From positions 46,345 to 110,344 of the forward strand of contig JAXDBU010000056.1 of assembly GCA_034678485.1 (NCBI GenBank): a stretch of DNA of 64,000 bases, given 5' to 3'. Positions 34,731 through 43,536 of the stretch are shown here, piece after piece; position 1 is the first letter of the stretch; every line of letters begins with the position of its first letter. Source of the stretch: PLanc-01 sp034678485. GTDB lineage: Bacteria; Planctomycetota; Phycisphaerae; Sedimentisphaerales; Anaerobacaceae. Both the position numbers and the translations under genes were made by a program. The notes under the pieces were generated by a model. That model did no database searches. It had not been told where the DNA came from and worked only from the letters and a program-made list of their open reading frames with translations.

Positions 34731-36061
34731 ACCGAATGCTATACCCACCGGTCGTCACATGGACTCTATTCGTCGTAATTCTGTGCTCCCCTGCATCGGC
34801 ATCGGAGTTGTCTCAGCAACCCGTCAGCCCTGAGGACATCCGTCAACAACAACTACACGTGGAACGATCCGCTCTCGCGGACGCTGAGCGTCGAGCCATC
34901 TCTCGGCAATCCCTCAGGGAGCTTTACAGTCGTGCCCAGAAGACTCAGGAACTTCTGGCTGTCCTCAAAACAAAAGCCGATTCCTTCTTCAAGAATATGG
35001 ACACCCTTTTGGACAGCGATAGGGGCAAGCAGCTTGCCCTTGACCCTATCGCAACCCGCGTCTTCAAAGACAAGAAAGACCATCCCTGTGTCTCCTTCAC
35101 AGAGATCGCCGACCGTACCGATCAAGGCTCTGCCTTGCTTGACCGCCTGTCAATGAGTCTGTCTGGCCCCGAGGTTGGCTTTGCACCCAGTCAGCAGACA
35201 CAAAACCAAGTGAATGAGTTGTACTTCTGGGTCCAGGATCGATCTAAACAACTTGATCGTGACATCTCCACTCTCAATGACCTTCTGCGAAAGGCGCCAA
35301 GTGACATCGATGTTGCCAAGGTCAAGACACTGCGTGTCATCCTTGACGGGTTGGAAGCAGCGCTCGACAAGTCTCTGGCTGACTGCCGCATGCAGGGCGA
35401 AGAGAAAGCTGCTCCCGAAGTACAGAAGATTGCGGTTGACGCAGCGTGCTTCGCCCGCGTGCAACGCGCCCTTGCTGATGTGGAGAGCCGCAAGAAGGAA
35501 ATGGAAGCTCAGATTCTCAAGATCAACGCCGAGACGGAGACGGCTCTGTTGCGGCAAAAGACAGAGGCCGCAAGAGATCTCGCGGCCGCACAAGAGAAGT
35601 ACAGAGATGACCTTGCAGAGCTTCAAAGATCTCGTAAAGACGCTGAGGCTAAGCGTCAAGCCAAAGATATTCGTGCAGGGCTCACGCGCGCCGCTATGCT
35701 CGCGCGGGCTACACGAGAGCAGAAGGTTGTGCTCGCTCACAGCGATGAGGTGAGGAGTCTATTGGCTCCGTTCATCACTCCAGGATACTGGATACCGCGT
35801 GAGTCCGTGCCCAGTTACGAAAGGCAGCCTATGTCGCTGTCAAAGCTCAGGGCTGCGGGGGCACTCGACCCGACTGCGGCGGGTCTTCACGAACTCCTCG
35901 TGATTGCCACGTTCCCCGGAGACAAAGCGAGACCCCGTTGGGGGTACCTGCCCAATATCGCCGCTGTGTCTCCCGAGCAGCATGACCAGATCTGCCAGGC
36001 ACAGCAGTACCTGATCGAGCTTGGCCAAGTCATGGTAGAGGAACGCATGCTGACAAGATAG
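34727..36061 (+). CDS. Exported coiled-coil protein of the transfer operon
   Basis: A 444-residue protein with a signal peptide (VVTWTLFVVILCSPASAS, cleavage after about residue 27). The mature part is largely helical; the strongest coiled coil is at residues of about 250-325 (VESRKKEMEAQILKINAE, LAELQRSRKDAEAKRQAK). The last 100 residues contain a compact region (PFITPGYWIPRESVPSYERQ, GYLPNIAAVSP). It overlaps the membrane coiled-coil gene by four bases, so the two products are made together and could form a complex across the inner membrane and periplasm. I do not recognise a family. A large hairpin follows the stop. Confidence 0.75.
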   Translation: MNRMLYPPVVTWTLFVVILCSPASASELSQQPVSPEDIRQQQLHVERSALADAERRAISRQSLRELYSRAQKTQELLAVLKTKADSFFKNMDTLLDSDRGKQLALDPIATRVFKDKKDHPCVSFTEIADRTDQGSALLDRLSMSLSGPEVGFAPSQQTQNQVNELYFWVQDRSKQLDRDISTLNDLLRKAPSDIDVAKVKTLRVILDGLEAALDKSLADCRMQGEEKAAPEVQKIAVDAACFARVQRALADVESRKKEMEAQILKINAETETALLRQKTEAARDLAAAQEKYRDDLAELQRSRKDAEAKRQAKDIRAGLTRAAMLARATREQKVVLAHSDEVRSLLAPFITPGYWIPRESVPSYERQPMSLSKLRAAGALDPTAAGLHELLVIATFPGDKARPRWGYLPNIAAVSPEQHDQICQAQQYLIELGQVMVEERMLTR

Positions 36062-36086
36062 TCGTTACCGACATTGGTCACAGTAT

Positions 36087-36158
36087 CGGCCGCTTCATCA
36101 GTAGAGGCCCTGAGAACCGGTGATTCAGGGCCTTTCGTGACTGCTGGTGAAGCGGCCG
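36087..36158 (+). terminator. Large two-level hairpin after the transfer operon
   Basis: Outer arms CGGCCGCTTCA and TGAAGCGGCCG are perfect; an inner hairpin AGGCCCTGA ... TCAGGGCCT lies between them, followed by TTTC. It starts 26 bases after the operon's last stop and likely terminates it. Confidence 0.7.
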
Positions 36159-36254
36159 ATTCATTTCTCCGGCATCGAATGCCCGGCTCTATTGACTTTG
36201 CGTACGAACCCCTCTGACTCCGAACCGATCCGGCAGATAGAAGAAGGCAGACGC

Positions 36255-36336
36255 CGCCGTCTCCGGCCTTTCGCGTCGGGGCCACAGGCCTGATGGCCTT
36301 TCCGGGTGAGCCCCGACGACGACGGCCGAAGACGGC
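36255..36336. repeat. Long nested inverted repeat
   Basis: GCCGTCT and AGACGGC are the outer arms, GGCC pairs lie inside, and CGTCGGGGC with GCCCCGACG forms the inner stem. The fold has over 20 paired bases. It lies in the 500-base leader of the DUF932 gene. Confidence 0.65.
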
Positions 36337-36460
36337 AGAGCAACCTTGAACTTGTTCCAAGCCCAGAGTACACGCCCTATGCAACATGGTTACCGTCTCC
36401 TCGCATAACGTTATTCAGATTCTCGGTCTTTCACAATTTGGCATGAGTAGATGAGGCCGA

Positions 36461-36506
36461 CCGGCCTCTCAGGCTACTGTACCTTACGCACGGCCTGAGA
36501 GGTTGG
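36461..36506 (+). promoter_or_regulatory. 10-bp hairpin 60 bases before the DUF932 gene
   Basis: CCTCTCAGGC (36465-36474) and GCCTGAGAGG (36493-36502) are perfect arms, extended by four more pairs including G-U. Like the ardA hairpin, it stands shortly before an early-type mobile-element gene and may act as a single-strand promoter or as a leader attenuator. Confidence 0.45.
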
Positions 36507-36565
36507 CGGCGCAAGAACCAAGGTTCCCACGTTGCCTAACTGGCGACGTAGAAAGGAGATTTTCT

Positions 36566-37615
36566 ATGCAGAATCTTACCCGTGCACACAATGAATTGTT
36601 CCGAAGGCATCCAGATGAGCGGTTTGGCTCTCTGACAGACCTCTGGCAGCACTGCCAGGACATGAAGCAATGGTCCACCGTCCGATGGGTCCCCCCGGCG
36701 GAATTCTCGGTCGAACCGTCTGACAATGGCCTGTCCCTCCAGGTCCAGGGACAGCCGATGAGTCTGACAGACTGGAGCTTTACGCAGTTGTGCTCACTGA
36801 CAGGCGTCAGCAAGGACACCGTCAACCGACTGTCGCCGGAGACGGCCACCCGCGTCTTTGCGGAAACTTGGCCCGTGGGCTCCAAGCCCCTCCAGGTCTT
36901 CGCGGCGGAGGACTCGATCCGGTCCGTTCACCAGGCCAGCTACACACGCCTGTACAACGCCGAACTGCTCACGACAATCCGAGAGTTTGCCGTAGGCTTT
37001 CAGCCACCCCAGGAAGCACGCACCGGGTCCCCGGACGAGGACGACAGCCAACCGGCCACCGGCCTGTACTGCGGAGAGCAGGACATGTTCTGCTTCCTCA
37101 TCGACCCGACCGGATGGATTGACATCGACGGGGAGGCCTTCGCACCGGGATTCTTCATCTGGAATTCCGAAGTCGGCAGACGCACACTGGGGATTCAGAC
37201 ATTCTGGTTTCAGGCTGTCTGCCAGAACCACATCGTCTGGGATGCTGTTGACGTGTGCGAGTACACCCGCAAGCACACGGCCAACGTTCACGAAGCCCTG
37301 AACAACGTCCGCCAGATGTTGGCCCGGCTCGTGGAGATGCGTGATCAGCGGCGGGATACCTTCGTCAACGTCATCAAGAAGGCCATGAGTACGACCCTTG
37401 CCGACAAGGCCGAGGACATGATCGAGGTGCTCCGCAAGCACGGCATCCAGAAGGCCGTGGCAAACCAGGCCCTCAAGATTGCCCAGCAGCAGGGCAAGTT
37501 CACGATCTTCGCCTTCGTGGACGCCCTGACGCAACTGGCAAGCCAGGAACGGAACGCCGGAGACCGCACGGAGGCCGATGTCAGAGCGTCTACGCTGCTG
37601 GCACTGGCCGCGTAA
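36566..37615 (+). CDS. DUF932 family protein
   Basis: A 349-residue DUF932 protein (phage/plasmid-like family) with LCSLTGVSKDTVNRLSPE, RSVHQASYTRLYNAELL, CFLIDP, FIWNSEVGRRTLGIQTFWF and the CQNHIVWD motif, followed by a helical C-terminus. The ATG at 36566 follows AAAGGAG; the open frame begins 21 codons earlier inside the hairpin. DUF932 proteins are common on plasmids and integrative elements, often near early-expressed genes; their biochemical role is unknown. The small conserved gene at 37654 follows after 38 bases and is probably in the same unit. Confidence 0.9.
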   Translation: MQNLTRAHNELFRRHPDERFGSLTDLWQHCQDMKQWSTVRWVPPAEFSVEPSDNGLSLQVQGQPMSLTDWSFTQLCSLTGVSKDTVNRLSPETATRVFAETWPVGSKPLQVFAAEDSIRSVHQASYTRLYNAELLTTIREFAVGFQPPQEARTGSPDEDDSQPATGLYCGEQDMFCFLIDPTGWIDIDGEAFAPGFFIWNSEVGRRTLGIQTFWFQAVCQNHIVWDAVDVCEYTRKHTANVHEALNNVRQMLARLVEMRDQRRDTFVNVIKKAMSTTLADKAEDMIEVLRKHGIQKAVANQALKIAQQQGKFTIFAFVDALTQLASQERNAGDRTEADVRASTLLALAA

Positions 37616-37653
37616 TCACCACGCACAATCAGCAAGAAAGGAGGTTTTTGACC

Positions 37654-37959
37654 ATGTCAAACCGACCAGTTCACGAGATCCGGCTCGGGCACGTCAAGGC
37701 CGTCATCTGGGCCAACCAGACCGACACCGGAGTCCGTCACAACGTCTGTGTCCAGCGTCTCTACCGGGACGGGGACACATGGGCAACCAGCGAATCCTTC
37801 GGCCGGGACGACTTGCCCCTGCTCGCCAAGGTCGCAGACCTTGCCCACACGTGGATCTTCATCGAGACCCAGAACGGTCTGGGCCGGTCAGAGGACGATG
37901 GCGGAGACAAGCCTGTTGGCAAAGCCAAGGCAGCCAGCCGGGCCGGATCTCCTACGTAA
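37654..37959 (+). CDS. Small conserved element protein, paralogue of the 27659 gene
   Basis: A 101-residue protein; AAGGAGG stands upstream of the ATG at 37654. It follows the same pattern as the 27659 product (NRPVHEIRLGHVKAVIWAN, then NVCVQRLYRDGD, SFGRDDLPLLAKVADLAHTWI) and matches the form usual in planctomycetes better than that copy. The C-terminal 25 residues are Lys/Gly/Ala-rich. Function unknown; a small nucleic-acid-binding protein is possible. It lies directly after DUF932 and before a terminator hairpin. Confidence 0.8.
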   Translation: MSNRPVHEIRLGHVKAVIWANQTDTGVRHNVCVQRLYRDGDTWATSESFGRDDLPLLAKVADLAHTWIFIETQNGLGRSEDDGGDKPVGKAKAASRAGSPT

Positions 37960-37977
37960 TTCGTCATGCTGGCATCA

Positions 37978-38009
37978 AAGGTTGGGAAACACTTGCGCCG
38001 CCCAACCTT
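37978..38009 (+). terminator. Terminator after the DUF932 unit
   Basis: AAGGTTGGG and CCCAACCTT are perfect nine-base arms, followed by TCTCTCT. It separates the DUF932 unit from the ssp operon. Confidence 0.65.
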
Positions 38010-38175
38010 CTCTCTACCAGAATTCACCAGGCACGCGCTGTCCCCACATGCAGTCGGGGCAGGGCTTCCACCGTACCAAATCGGAAGCAAGCATCTAAGT
38101 CTTTATCTGAAAAATATTTACATCGTGATCGCCCATCCACTGGTGACCACATTCCCATTTTTCCCCCGAATGCTC

Positions 38176-38204
38176 TTGCAGCCATACACAACGACTCTTA
38201 TACT
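38176..38204 (+). promoter_or_regulatory. Promoter of the ssp operon, probably leaderless
   Basis: TTGCAG (38176), a 17-base spacer and TATACT (38199) end six bases before the ATG at 38211. Transcription would begin at or next to the start codon, and no ribosome binding site is visible there. Confidence 0.6.
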
Positions 38205-38210
38205 AACTGG

Positions 38211-39158
38211 ATGCTTGGAGCCGATGCCATCCAGTTGGTGTTTTCAGGTCATGAGAGTTTCCCCCTTCGTTTCTCGTGGCTCGCAAAAGCGGTACGGGAG
38301 ACGGAGAAAGACGCGGGGCTGTTCAACCGGCCCGATGCCATTGTCACATTGGGTGTCGGCAAGAACATGGTACGATCCATGAGGCATTGGGCTGTACGCT
38401 GCGGAATCATCATCGACGCAGACAAATCAAAAGGGCATTACAGACCCACGCCTTTGGGTTCTGCTATCTTCGGAAGTGAGGGGCTCGATCCCTACATAGA
38501 AGACCCTTCAACGGTTTGGCTGATCCATTGGCAACTCTGTTCCGACCCCAAGACCTCCCCGACCACGTGGTATTGGATTTTCAATGAGCTACGTGATTCC
38601 TCATTCTCCCTATCAGAAGTCGTGGGGGATTTGCTCAGGCTCGTAGAGCATGCCCCCACCAAGAAGAAACCTAACCGTGGCACTGTCGAGAGAGACGTGG
38701 CTTGCTTCGTTCGAAGCTATATCGCGTCTGAACCTGATCGGCGGGTGTCACAGGAAGAATCCTATGACTCTCCTCTGACAGAACTATCTCTGCTCAGACG
38801 AGAGCCTGAGACCCGTCGGATCATCCTCGAACGCGGCTCTTGGCCGACGCTCTCGCCAAACATTTTCGCCTACGCCGTGTGCCAGTATTGGGAAAGGACT
38901 GCCCCCCACGCCAAGACCCTCGCATTCGAGCAGATAGCCTATCAGCCCGGTAGTCCCGGCCAAGTCTTCAAACTCACAGAGAACGCTTGTGTTGAACTCC
39001 TTGAGGCACTTCACGGCTGCACGGGCGCGAGAATCGGATTCGATAGCACATCAGGCATGCGACAGGTGATTCGGCACGCTGATGCCTTGGACGCGTTAGA
39101 TATACTAAAGGGGCACTATGAGTATTCAGTGGACCGGGAGTACAGTAATGCGAAGTAG
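38211..39158 (+). CDS. sspB: SspB-like DUF4007 protein of a DNA phosphorothioation system
   Basis: A 315-residue DUF4007 protein. The hallmark is near the N-terminus: VFSGHESFPLRFSWLAKAV, then NMVRSMRHWAVRCGII and GSAIFGSEGLDPYIEDPSTVWLIHW. From memory of the literature, SspB of the Ssp single-strand phosphorothioation pathway is a DUF4007 nickase that works with SspC and SspD. The open frame extends much further upstream, but the promoter and the family start support the ATG at 38211. It overlaps the next gene by 11 bases. The co-occurrence with a PAPS-reductase-like gene two genes on makes the Ssp assignment strong; the cysteine desulfurase SspA is not nearby and may be supplied by the host. 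Confidence 0.8.
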   Translation: MLGADAIQLVFSGHESFPLRFSWLAKAVRETEKDAGLFNRPDAIVTLGVGKNMVRSMRHWAVRCGIIIDADKSKGHYRPTPLGSAIFGSEGLDPYIEDPSTVWLIHWQLCSDPKTSPTTWYWIFNELRDSSFSLSEVVGDLLRLVEHAPTKKKPNRGTVERDVACFVRSYIASEPDRRVSQEESYDSPLTELSLLRREPETRRIILERGSWPTLSPNIFAYAVCQYWERTAPHAKTLAFEQIAYQPGSPGQVFKLTENACVELLEALHGCTGARIGFDSTSGMRQVIRHADALDALDILKGHYEYSVDREYSNAK

Positions 39159-42100
39159 TGCTCGCACAAAACCGTGCCCGACGTTTCTTCGCTCAATAAG
39201 TACGGAGCACGACCTCACCAATCCAAACGTGCTTTCCTCTTATTTGCTCACGCCTAATGCTTTGCGGACCACCAGACGTATCCTCGATGCCTTACTTCGT
39301 GCCGACGGAGGAGCATGGACGATCACAGGAGCTTTTGGTACCGGCAAGTCGGCATTCTTTGTGTTTTTGTCCAATCTGTTACGGCAATCAGATAGCCGTA
39401 GTGTCTCTCAATCTCAGGAACTGCTCCGTAGGGCGGCCCCTGAATTGGCTGCGGACCCTCTGAAAGAGGTTCGCCGGAAGCATAGCCTTGTCCCGGTTAT
39501 GGTTTCGGGATCGCCCGAGCCAATCACGTCGGCAATTCTCCGGGGCTTGTTGGACGCAAGCCGTAGAGGATCTCTCACGCTCACTCCTAAGCAGAGGCGG
39601 CGCCTGCAACTGCTTGTGGCAACGGAGAGCCGGCAGACGACACCGAGTAGCCGCGAACTGATCGACATCATCGAGGAAGTGTCCGCTGATGGTGTGGCCA
39701 AAAATGTCTCTCCACAAGGTATTCTTCTTCTCATTGATGAACTCGGTAAGCTACTTGAGTATGCCGCTAAGCATCCCCACAATTCTGATCCATTCGTTCT
39801 CCAGCAGCTTGCAGAGGCAGCCGCACGCAGCCGGGGGAGGTTGCTACTTGTCGCGGCCCTCCATCAGGATTTCAAAGCCTATGCGAACACTCTGCCCCCC
39901 GCTGAAAGGGCAGAGTGGGAGAAGATCCGTGGGCGTTTTGAAGACATTGCGTTCGAAGAACCGCCTGATCAACTTCTGAGATTCGTTGCAGGTGCGTGGG
40001 ACCGGCTTTGCCAGACCGAAGCCATCCATATCAGTCCAGGGGATACAGAACGGGCAAAGTCACTTGCTTCAGAACTATGGACCTATGATCTTGTCCCTCG
40101 CGGATTGGCTCAGACAAGTGGGATTCCGCTACTCGGTGAGTGTGCACCGTTACATCCCCTGACGGCACTGATTCTCGGCCCGCTATTTCGTCGAATTGGC
40201 CAAAACGAGCGATCAGCCTTCACTTTTCTCGCATCCGAGGAGCCACGAGCACTTCGCGATTGGATGAGGCAACGAGGCCCGGATGAAGTCCGATTGTTCG
40301 ATGTAGTTGACCTGTATCAGTATCTGGTTTCGTCTCTGGGCACTTCTCTGTTGAACACAGCAGACGCGAAACGCTGGGCTGAAGCTTTCGAAGCAGAAGC
40401 AAGACATCCTGATCTGGGACAAGAGGAGATTGCCGTTCTCCGTGCCGTCGCCTTTCTCTCGACGGCTTCACGTTGGTTCAATGTGAAAGCCTCCCCGGCA
40501 ATTCTGGAGTATGCACTATCAGATCGCATTTCCCCTAAACAGGTGAAGACTGCTTTGCGACACCTCGAATCACTCTCGCTGATGATTCGCCGTCGATACA
40601 ACGACAGCTACGCCTTGTGGGAGGGAAGCGACATCGATGTCGAGGCACGTCTTGCAGAGGGAAGACAGCGTTTCCTGAGCAAAGGCAGCGTTGCTCCGAT
40701 CCTAAGACGTTATTACCCGGTGCGTCCGGTCCTGGCACGCCGCCATTCATTTCATTTCGGCACTCTTAGGTTCTTCGCGGTGGACTTTGTAACGACAGAG
40801 GAACTACAGAAACACGAGTGGTCCACGGATGGCGACTGTGATGGTCAAATTCTCGTGGTCCTGCCGAGGAACCTGCATGATCAGAAGGCCGCTGTCGATG
40901 CAAGCAAGGGTCTCGGCGAGAACACATTAGTACGCGTACTGGAAGCTGAAGGCCAATTCGCTGAGTTTGCCCTTGAGTTAGCGGCCATCGACTGGGTACG
41001 ACAGAATACTCCTGAGTTGGATAATGACGCCACGGCCCGTCGTGAGTTGTGTGCGCGTGCTACAGCTATACACCGATCCCTAGACCAACTTGTTCTTGAG
41101 ATCCTCTACGGTAACAGCGGAATTCACGGCGACTGGTATCATCTAGGTACAAGGCTCTCCATCAGTAGTGCCCGTGTCCTGAATGAGAAGCTCTCTGATG
41201 TTTGTGACGAGATATATCGTGATGCTCCGCCGATTGATAATGAGATCATCAATCGGCGTCAATTATCAAGTGCAGCCGCCGCTGCCCGGCGAAACTTGAT
41301 TCAGAGGATGATTGAAGCCCCTGATCAAGCGCAATTGGGGCTGACCGGTAATCCGCCTGAGCGGAGCATCTACAGGTCCTTGCTTGGTGAGGAAGGGGGC
41401 CTAGCACTTCACCGCGAAGTAGCAGATGGTGTTTGGGCTTTTCACGAGCCCTCACCAAAATCTCCCGCGGCAAAGGCTTTTGCTGCGATTGATCAGTTCG
41501 TTGACCAAACTGTAGATGGCCCAGGCGAACTAACGGAACTCTTCGAACTGCTACGTAAGCCACCTTTCGGTCTGCGCGACGGCCCTATACCAGTCCTCAT
41601 CTGTGCTGCTTTTCTGGCCAGGGATGCGGACATAGCGCTCTATGAGAACGGAATCTTCTGTCCAACACTAACGGCCGCGATGATGGACAGACTGGTCAAG
41701 TCACCTGAGCGCTTCGCAATCCGCAAATGGCAGCTTTCAGGCATCCGCAAGCATGTCTTCGAAGAACTTGAGCGGGTAGTGCTCGGCGAAGAGGTCTCGG
41801 TTCAATCCAAGGAACGTAGGTTGCTCCGCATCGTTCGTCCCCTCCTGCACTTTGTCTCGTCCCTACAGCAGTACACCATGCAAACGGCGGACCTATCGCC
41901 GCAGACACGGGCTATTCGCGATGCATTTGCACAAGCCACCGAGCCAGATGTCCTGCTCTTCGAGAGCCTGCCCAATGCTTGTGGGCTTCCTCCGTTCTCG
42001 GCTTCACAGAAGAGCGATGGCCGATCAACTGATGTGGTGACATACGTGGCGACGATCAGGTCTGCGTTCCGTGAACTCCATGCGGCCTACCCTCGTCTGT

Positions 42101-42654
42101 TGGACGCCGTTCGGGACTCTCTTAGAGAAGGATTTGGCCTGCCGTCAGGCACACCACGACTTCGAGAGGCCATCCAGACCGACACCGCCGGTGTACTGGA
42201 GTTCGTCGTCGAACCCGACCTCAGACTATTCTTGTCCCGGCTCTTGGAGCATGACTCCAACGAAGATGCCTGGCTTGAGGGTGTCGCATCCCTTTTGTGT
42301 GAACGCCCGGTCGCCAAGTGGCGAGATGAAGATCGCGCCTACTTCAACGTTCGGCTTCGGCAGTTCGTTCGTCGCATTCACCTCTTAGAGGCCACGGTCG
42401 CAGATCGGCCAGCGAAGGCAACAGCCAAGTCGGTCGATTCGATCCGTGTCTCGCTAACGGGGACAAGCTTTGGGCAGATTGATCACTCAATACACCTCAA
42501 CAAGGGTTCTGAGAAGCAAGTGCGGAAGATTCAAGTTCTCGTCGAGAACGCCATTGCCAGCAGTCCCGATCGTGCCACTGCAATAGGCGCTCTCTGTCGA
42601 GCCCTGCAATCTCGGCTCCAAGGAACAGCTTCTCCACAGGGAGGCAGCGAATGA
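39148..42654 (+). CDS. sspC: SspC-like large ATPase
   Basis: A 1168-residue P-loop protein. Walker A is GAFGTGKSAFFVF near residue 65 and Walker B is ILLLIDELGKLLEY near residue 205. The rest is helical with no further domain that I recognise. Size, N-terminal ATPase and place between sspB and a PP-loop gene fit SspC, the ATPase of the Ssp phosphorothioation system. Two starts are possible: ATG 39148 (GGGAG upstream, 11-base overlap with sspB) and ATG 39118 (AAGGGG upstream); I chose the shorter overlap. The stop overlaps the sspD start (ATGA), so the three genes are translationally coupled. Confidence 0.78.
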   Translation: MRSSARTKPCPTFLRSISTEHDLTNPNVLSSYLLTPNALRTTRRILDALLRADGGAWTITGAFGTGKSAFFVFLSNLLRQSDSRSVSQSQELLRRAAPELAADPLKEVRRKHSLVPVMVSGSPEPITSAILRGLLDASRRGSLTLTPKQRRRLQLLVATESRQTTPSSRELIDIIEEVSADGVAKNVSPQGILLLIDELGKLLEYAAKHPHNSDPFVLQQLAEAAARSRGRLLLVAALHQDFKAYANTLPPAERAEWEKIRGRFEDIAFEEPPDQLLRFVAGAWDRLCQTEAIHISPGDTERAKSLASELWTYDLVPRGLAQTSGIPLLGECAPLHPLTALILGPLFRRIGQNERSAFTFLASEEPRALRDWMRQRGPDEVRLFDVVDLYQYLVSSLGTSLLNTADAKRWAEAFEAEARHPDLGQEEIAVLRAVAFLSTASRWFNVKASPAILEYALSDRISPKQVKTALRHLESLSLMIRRRYNDSYALWEGSDIDVEARLAEGRQRFLSKGSVAPILRRYYPVRPVLARRHSFHFGTLRFFAVDFVTTEELQKHEWSTDGDCDGQILVVLPRNLHDQKAAVDASKGLGENTLVRVLEAEGQFAEFALELAAIDWVRQNTPELDNDATARRELCARATAIHRSLDQLVLEILYGNSGIHGDWYHLGTRLSISSARVLNEKLSDVCDEIYRDAPPIDNEIINRRQLSSAAAAARRNLIQRMIEAPDQAQLGLTGNPPERSIYRSLLGEEGGLALHREVADGVWAFHEPSPKSPAAKAFAAIDQFVDQTVDGPGELTELFELLRKPPFGLRDGPIPVLICAAFLARDADIALYENGIFCPTLTAAMMDRLVKSPERFAIRKWQLSGIRKHVFEELERVVLGEEVSVQSKERRLLRIVRPLLHFVSSLQQYTMQTADLSPQTRAIRDAFAQATEPDVLLFESLPNACGLPPFSASQKSDGRSTDVVTYVATIRSAFRELHAAYPRLLDAVRDSLREGFGLPSGTPRLREAIQTDTAGVLEFVVEPDLRLFLSRLLEHDSNEDAWLEGVASLLCERPVAKWRDEDRAYFNVRLRQFVRRIHLLEATVADRPAKATAKSVDSIRVSLTGTSFGQIDHSIHLNKGSEKQVRKIQVLVENAIASSPDRATAIGALCRALQSRLQGTASPQGGSE

Positions 42655-43493
42655 GCAAGAGTGGCATTCGGCACATTGTGTCGTTGTCCGGCGGCAAGGA
42701 TAGCACGGCTTTGGCTATTCATCTTAGAGGACAAATACCTAATGTCGAGTACGTCTTCTCGGATACTGATAAGGAGTTGCCGGAAACCTATGAGTATCTG
42801 GACAAATTAGAAGCGTACCTTGGGGCCAGGATCGTGCGTCTTCACTCTGACTACAGCTTCGATCATTGGCTGGAGGTCTACAGCGGATTCCTACCATCCC
42901 CTCGAATGCGATGGTGTACGAAAATGTTGAAGATTCGACCTTTCGAGGAGTACATCGGGGAAGACGAGGTGAACCTGTACATCGGCATACGCGCCGATGA
43001 GAATCGTGGCGGATACCAACCCTACAAGACCAATATTCATCCAGTATACCCCTTCGTCAAAGAAGGAATGACAATAGACGATATTCACAGCATCCTTGAG
43101 AGAAGTGGAATTGGCTTTCCGACTTACTACCGTTGGCGATCACGATCTGGTTGCTTCTTCTGCTTCTTCCAGCAGAAGCGTGAGTGGCTTGGGTTGAAAG
43201 AGCACCACCCCGACCTGTTTGAAAAAGCGAAATGGTATGAGGAAGATTTTGCCCGTAAGAAGCGGGACGAAGTTGGCATGGGCAAGACCAGCAATGACCA
43301 GCGCCATACGTGGAACGATGATGAATATTTGTGCGAACTAGAGATGCCTGACAGAGTAAAAGAGATCCTGGAGCGGCATGAGCAACGTATCATGGCCGTG
43401 AAACAAAGAAATAGGAGTAACCGGCTTATGGACGTCCTCTCTCGTCTCGATGAAGAAGATGGCCCATTGCCGTGTTCATTCTGTCACATTTGA
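42651..43493 (+). CDS. sspD: SspD/DndC-like PAPS-reductase family sulfurtransferase
   Basis: A 280-residue ATP-pyrophosphatase-type protein. The PP-loop is VSLSGGKDSTALAIH at residues 9-23. Cysteines likely to hold an iron-sulfur cluster or relay sulfur are at RWCTKMLK, SGCFFCFF and the C-terminal PLPCSFCH. In DndC and SspD such enzymes activate the DNA backbone by adenylation and place sulfur at a non-bridging oxygen. It starts on the ATGA overlap with sspC. No sspA-like desulfurase is present in the window. Confidence 0.88.
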   Translation: MSKSGIRHIVSLSGGKDSTALAIHLRGQIPNVEYVFSDTDKELPETYEYLDKLEAYLGARIVRLHSDYSFDHWLEVYSGFLPSPRMRWCTKMLKIRPFEEYIGEDEVNLYIGIRADENRGGYQPYKTNIHPVYPFVKEGMTIDDIHSILERSGIGFPTYYRWRSRSGCFFCFFQQKREWLGLKEHHPDLFEKAKWYEEDFARKKRDEVGMGKTSNDQRHTWNDDEYLCELEMPDRVKEILERHEQRIMAVKQRNRSNRLMDVLSRLDEEDGPLPCSFCHI

Positions 43494-43536
43494 CGATACT
43501 GATGCAATCAGGCCCCTGTAGACCTGACATGAGCGT

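Noticed and set aside
29844..36061. A complete conjugation system
   Set aside because: Only relaxase, accessory protein, coupling protein and two unknown coiled-coil proteins are present; no VirB4, VirB11 or pilus genes were found.
37578..38210. Upstream extension of the SspB frame by 211 codons
   Set aside because: It runs through the end of DUF932, the small gene and a terminator; the family start and promoter point to 38211.
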